Assembly: GCF_008831035.1 (NCBI RefSeq)
Contig: NZ_WAJR01000019.1
Location: 1-42,482, forward strand
Source of the DNA: Ellagibacter isourolithinifaciens
Lineage (GTDB): Bacteria; Actinomycetota; Coriobacteriia; Coriobacteriales; Eggerthellaceae
Direction: 5' to 3'
Length of the DNA: 42,482 nt
Below, one piece after another: positions 42,254-42,482 of the stretch (position 1 is the first letter of the stretch; each line of letters starts with the position of its first letter). The notes under the pieces were generated by a model. The model was not told the DNA's origin and searched no databases. It worked only from the letters and a program-made list of their open reading frames with translations. The position numbers and the translations under genes were made by a program.

Positions 42254-42482
42254 ATGTACCTCAGGAAGTCGAAGAAGCCCAACGGGCGCACATACCTCAC
42301 GATCGTGCAGGGCTACCGCGACGAGGACGGCAAGAACAAGGCCAGGACCGTCAGGAGCCTCGGCTACGTCGACGCCCTCGAGGCGGAGTTCGACGACCCC
42401 GTCGCCCACTTCGAGGAGGAGTGCAGGCGCATGACCGAGGAGGCCGCCAGGGCGCAGGCGCCCGTGACCGTGGAGTTCTCGG
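42254..42482 (+). CDS. IS1634-like transposase, N-terminal part cut by window end
   Basis: An open frame from the ATG at 42254 runs to the last base (76 codons) without a stop. The product begins MYLRKSKKPNGRTYLTIV and continues with KNKARTVRSLGYVDAL and the DDPVAHFEEE segment. This is the usual N terminus of IS1634/IS4-superfamily transposases in Coriobacteriia and other gut anaerobes. The catalytic DDE domain would lie beyond the window. The left end of the insertion should be between 42110 and 42214. Confidence 0.8.
   Translation, partial: MYLRKSKKPNGRTYLTIVQGYRDEDGKNKARTVRSLGYVDALEAEFDDPVAHFEEECRRMTEEAARAQAPVTVEFS

Noticed and set aside
42170-42409. 79-codon minus-strand frame at the right end
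   Set aside because: It is antisense to the open IS1634-like transposase frame, which has a promoter and a recognisable N terminus.

Overview
The window looks like a chromosomal segment of a high-GC anaerobic actinobacterium of class Coriobacteriia, probably an Eggerthellaceae relative. This is an inference from gene content: a cytoplasmic molybdopterin enzyme with a divergent LysR regulator, a one-chain CydD-CydC-like exporter, an actinobacterial GlnR-type regulator beside glnA, GAAAGGA-type ribosome binding sites, and an IS1634-like transposase at the right edge. No rRNA, CRISPR array or prophage is visible. Two tRNAs (Glu-TTC, Arg-CCG) are present.

Layout. 0-4.1 kb: a minus-strand operon for a four-subunit group 3b [NiFe] hydrogenase in the order beta-gamma-delta-alpha, as in archaeal sulfhydrogenase. 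4.3-8.6 kb: housekeeping genes (ndk, a TPR membrane protein, a cyclophilin, tRNA-Glu, an RNA uracil methyltransferase, tRNA-Arg). 8.7-12.2 kb: the fused ABC exporter. 12.5-17.2 kb: a divergent GT2 and GtrA pair, an MGDG-synthase-like glycosyltransferase and a DEAD-box helicase. 17.3-19.4 kb: a nitrogen cassette of a GlnR-like regulator with a degenerate receiver and a class I-alpha glutamine synthetase, with a GlnR-box-like site upstream of glnA. 19.6-22 kb: metQ-metN-metI behind a strong leader hairpin. 22.1-25.9 kb: a deformylase-like gene and a glycan-initiation set (GT4, DegT aminotransferase, PglC-like sugar transferase). 26.1-30.1 kb: a molybdopterin oxidoreductase, its small Fe-S partner and a divergent LysR regulator.

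30.1-32.6 kb is accessory and mostly non-coding. A DUF559/Vsr-like nuclease gene is flanked by two about 150-bp elements, each bounded by inverted copies of the same 26-bp sequence. The region also holds an array of TGCCAG half-sites, a purine-rich stretch of degenerate repeats and a 30-bp tandem repeat.

32.6-41.9 kb is a phosphocholine-decoration locus: a LicB-like transporter, LicA choline kinase, an unusual winged-helix/LicC/LicA fusion, two LicD transferases, a GT4, a Wzx-type flippase, a DUF2304 protein and a GT2. With the 22.7-25.9 kb set this gives most activities expected for a choline-bearing, teichoic-acid-like surface polymer built on an amino sugar. The right edge carries a very short translated ORF that may be a relaxase remnant, a terminator, and the start of a transposase cut by the window end.

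The strongest candidates for something new are the self-contained winged-helix/LicC/LicA fusion with palindromes in its own promoter, the molybdopterin enzyme with an atypical Fe-S motif and a predicted Asp metal ligand, the paired inverted-repeat elements around the nuclease gene, and the hydrogenase large subunit that ends exactly at its processing histidine.
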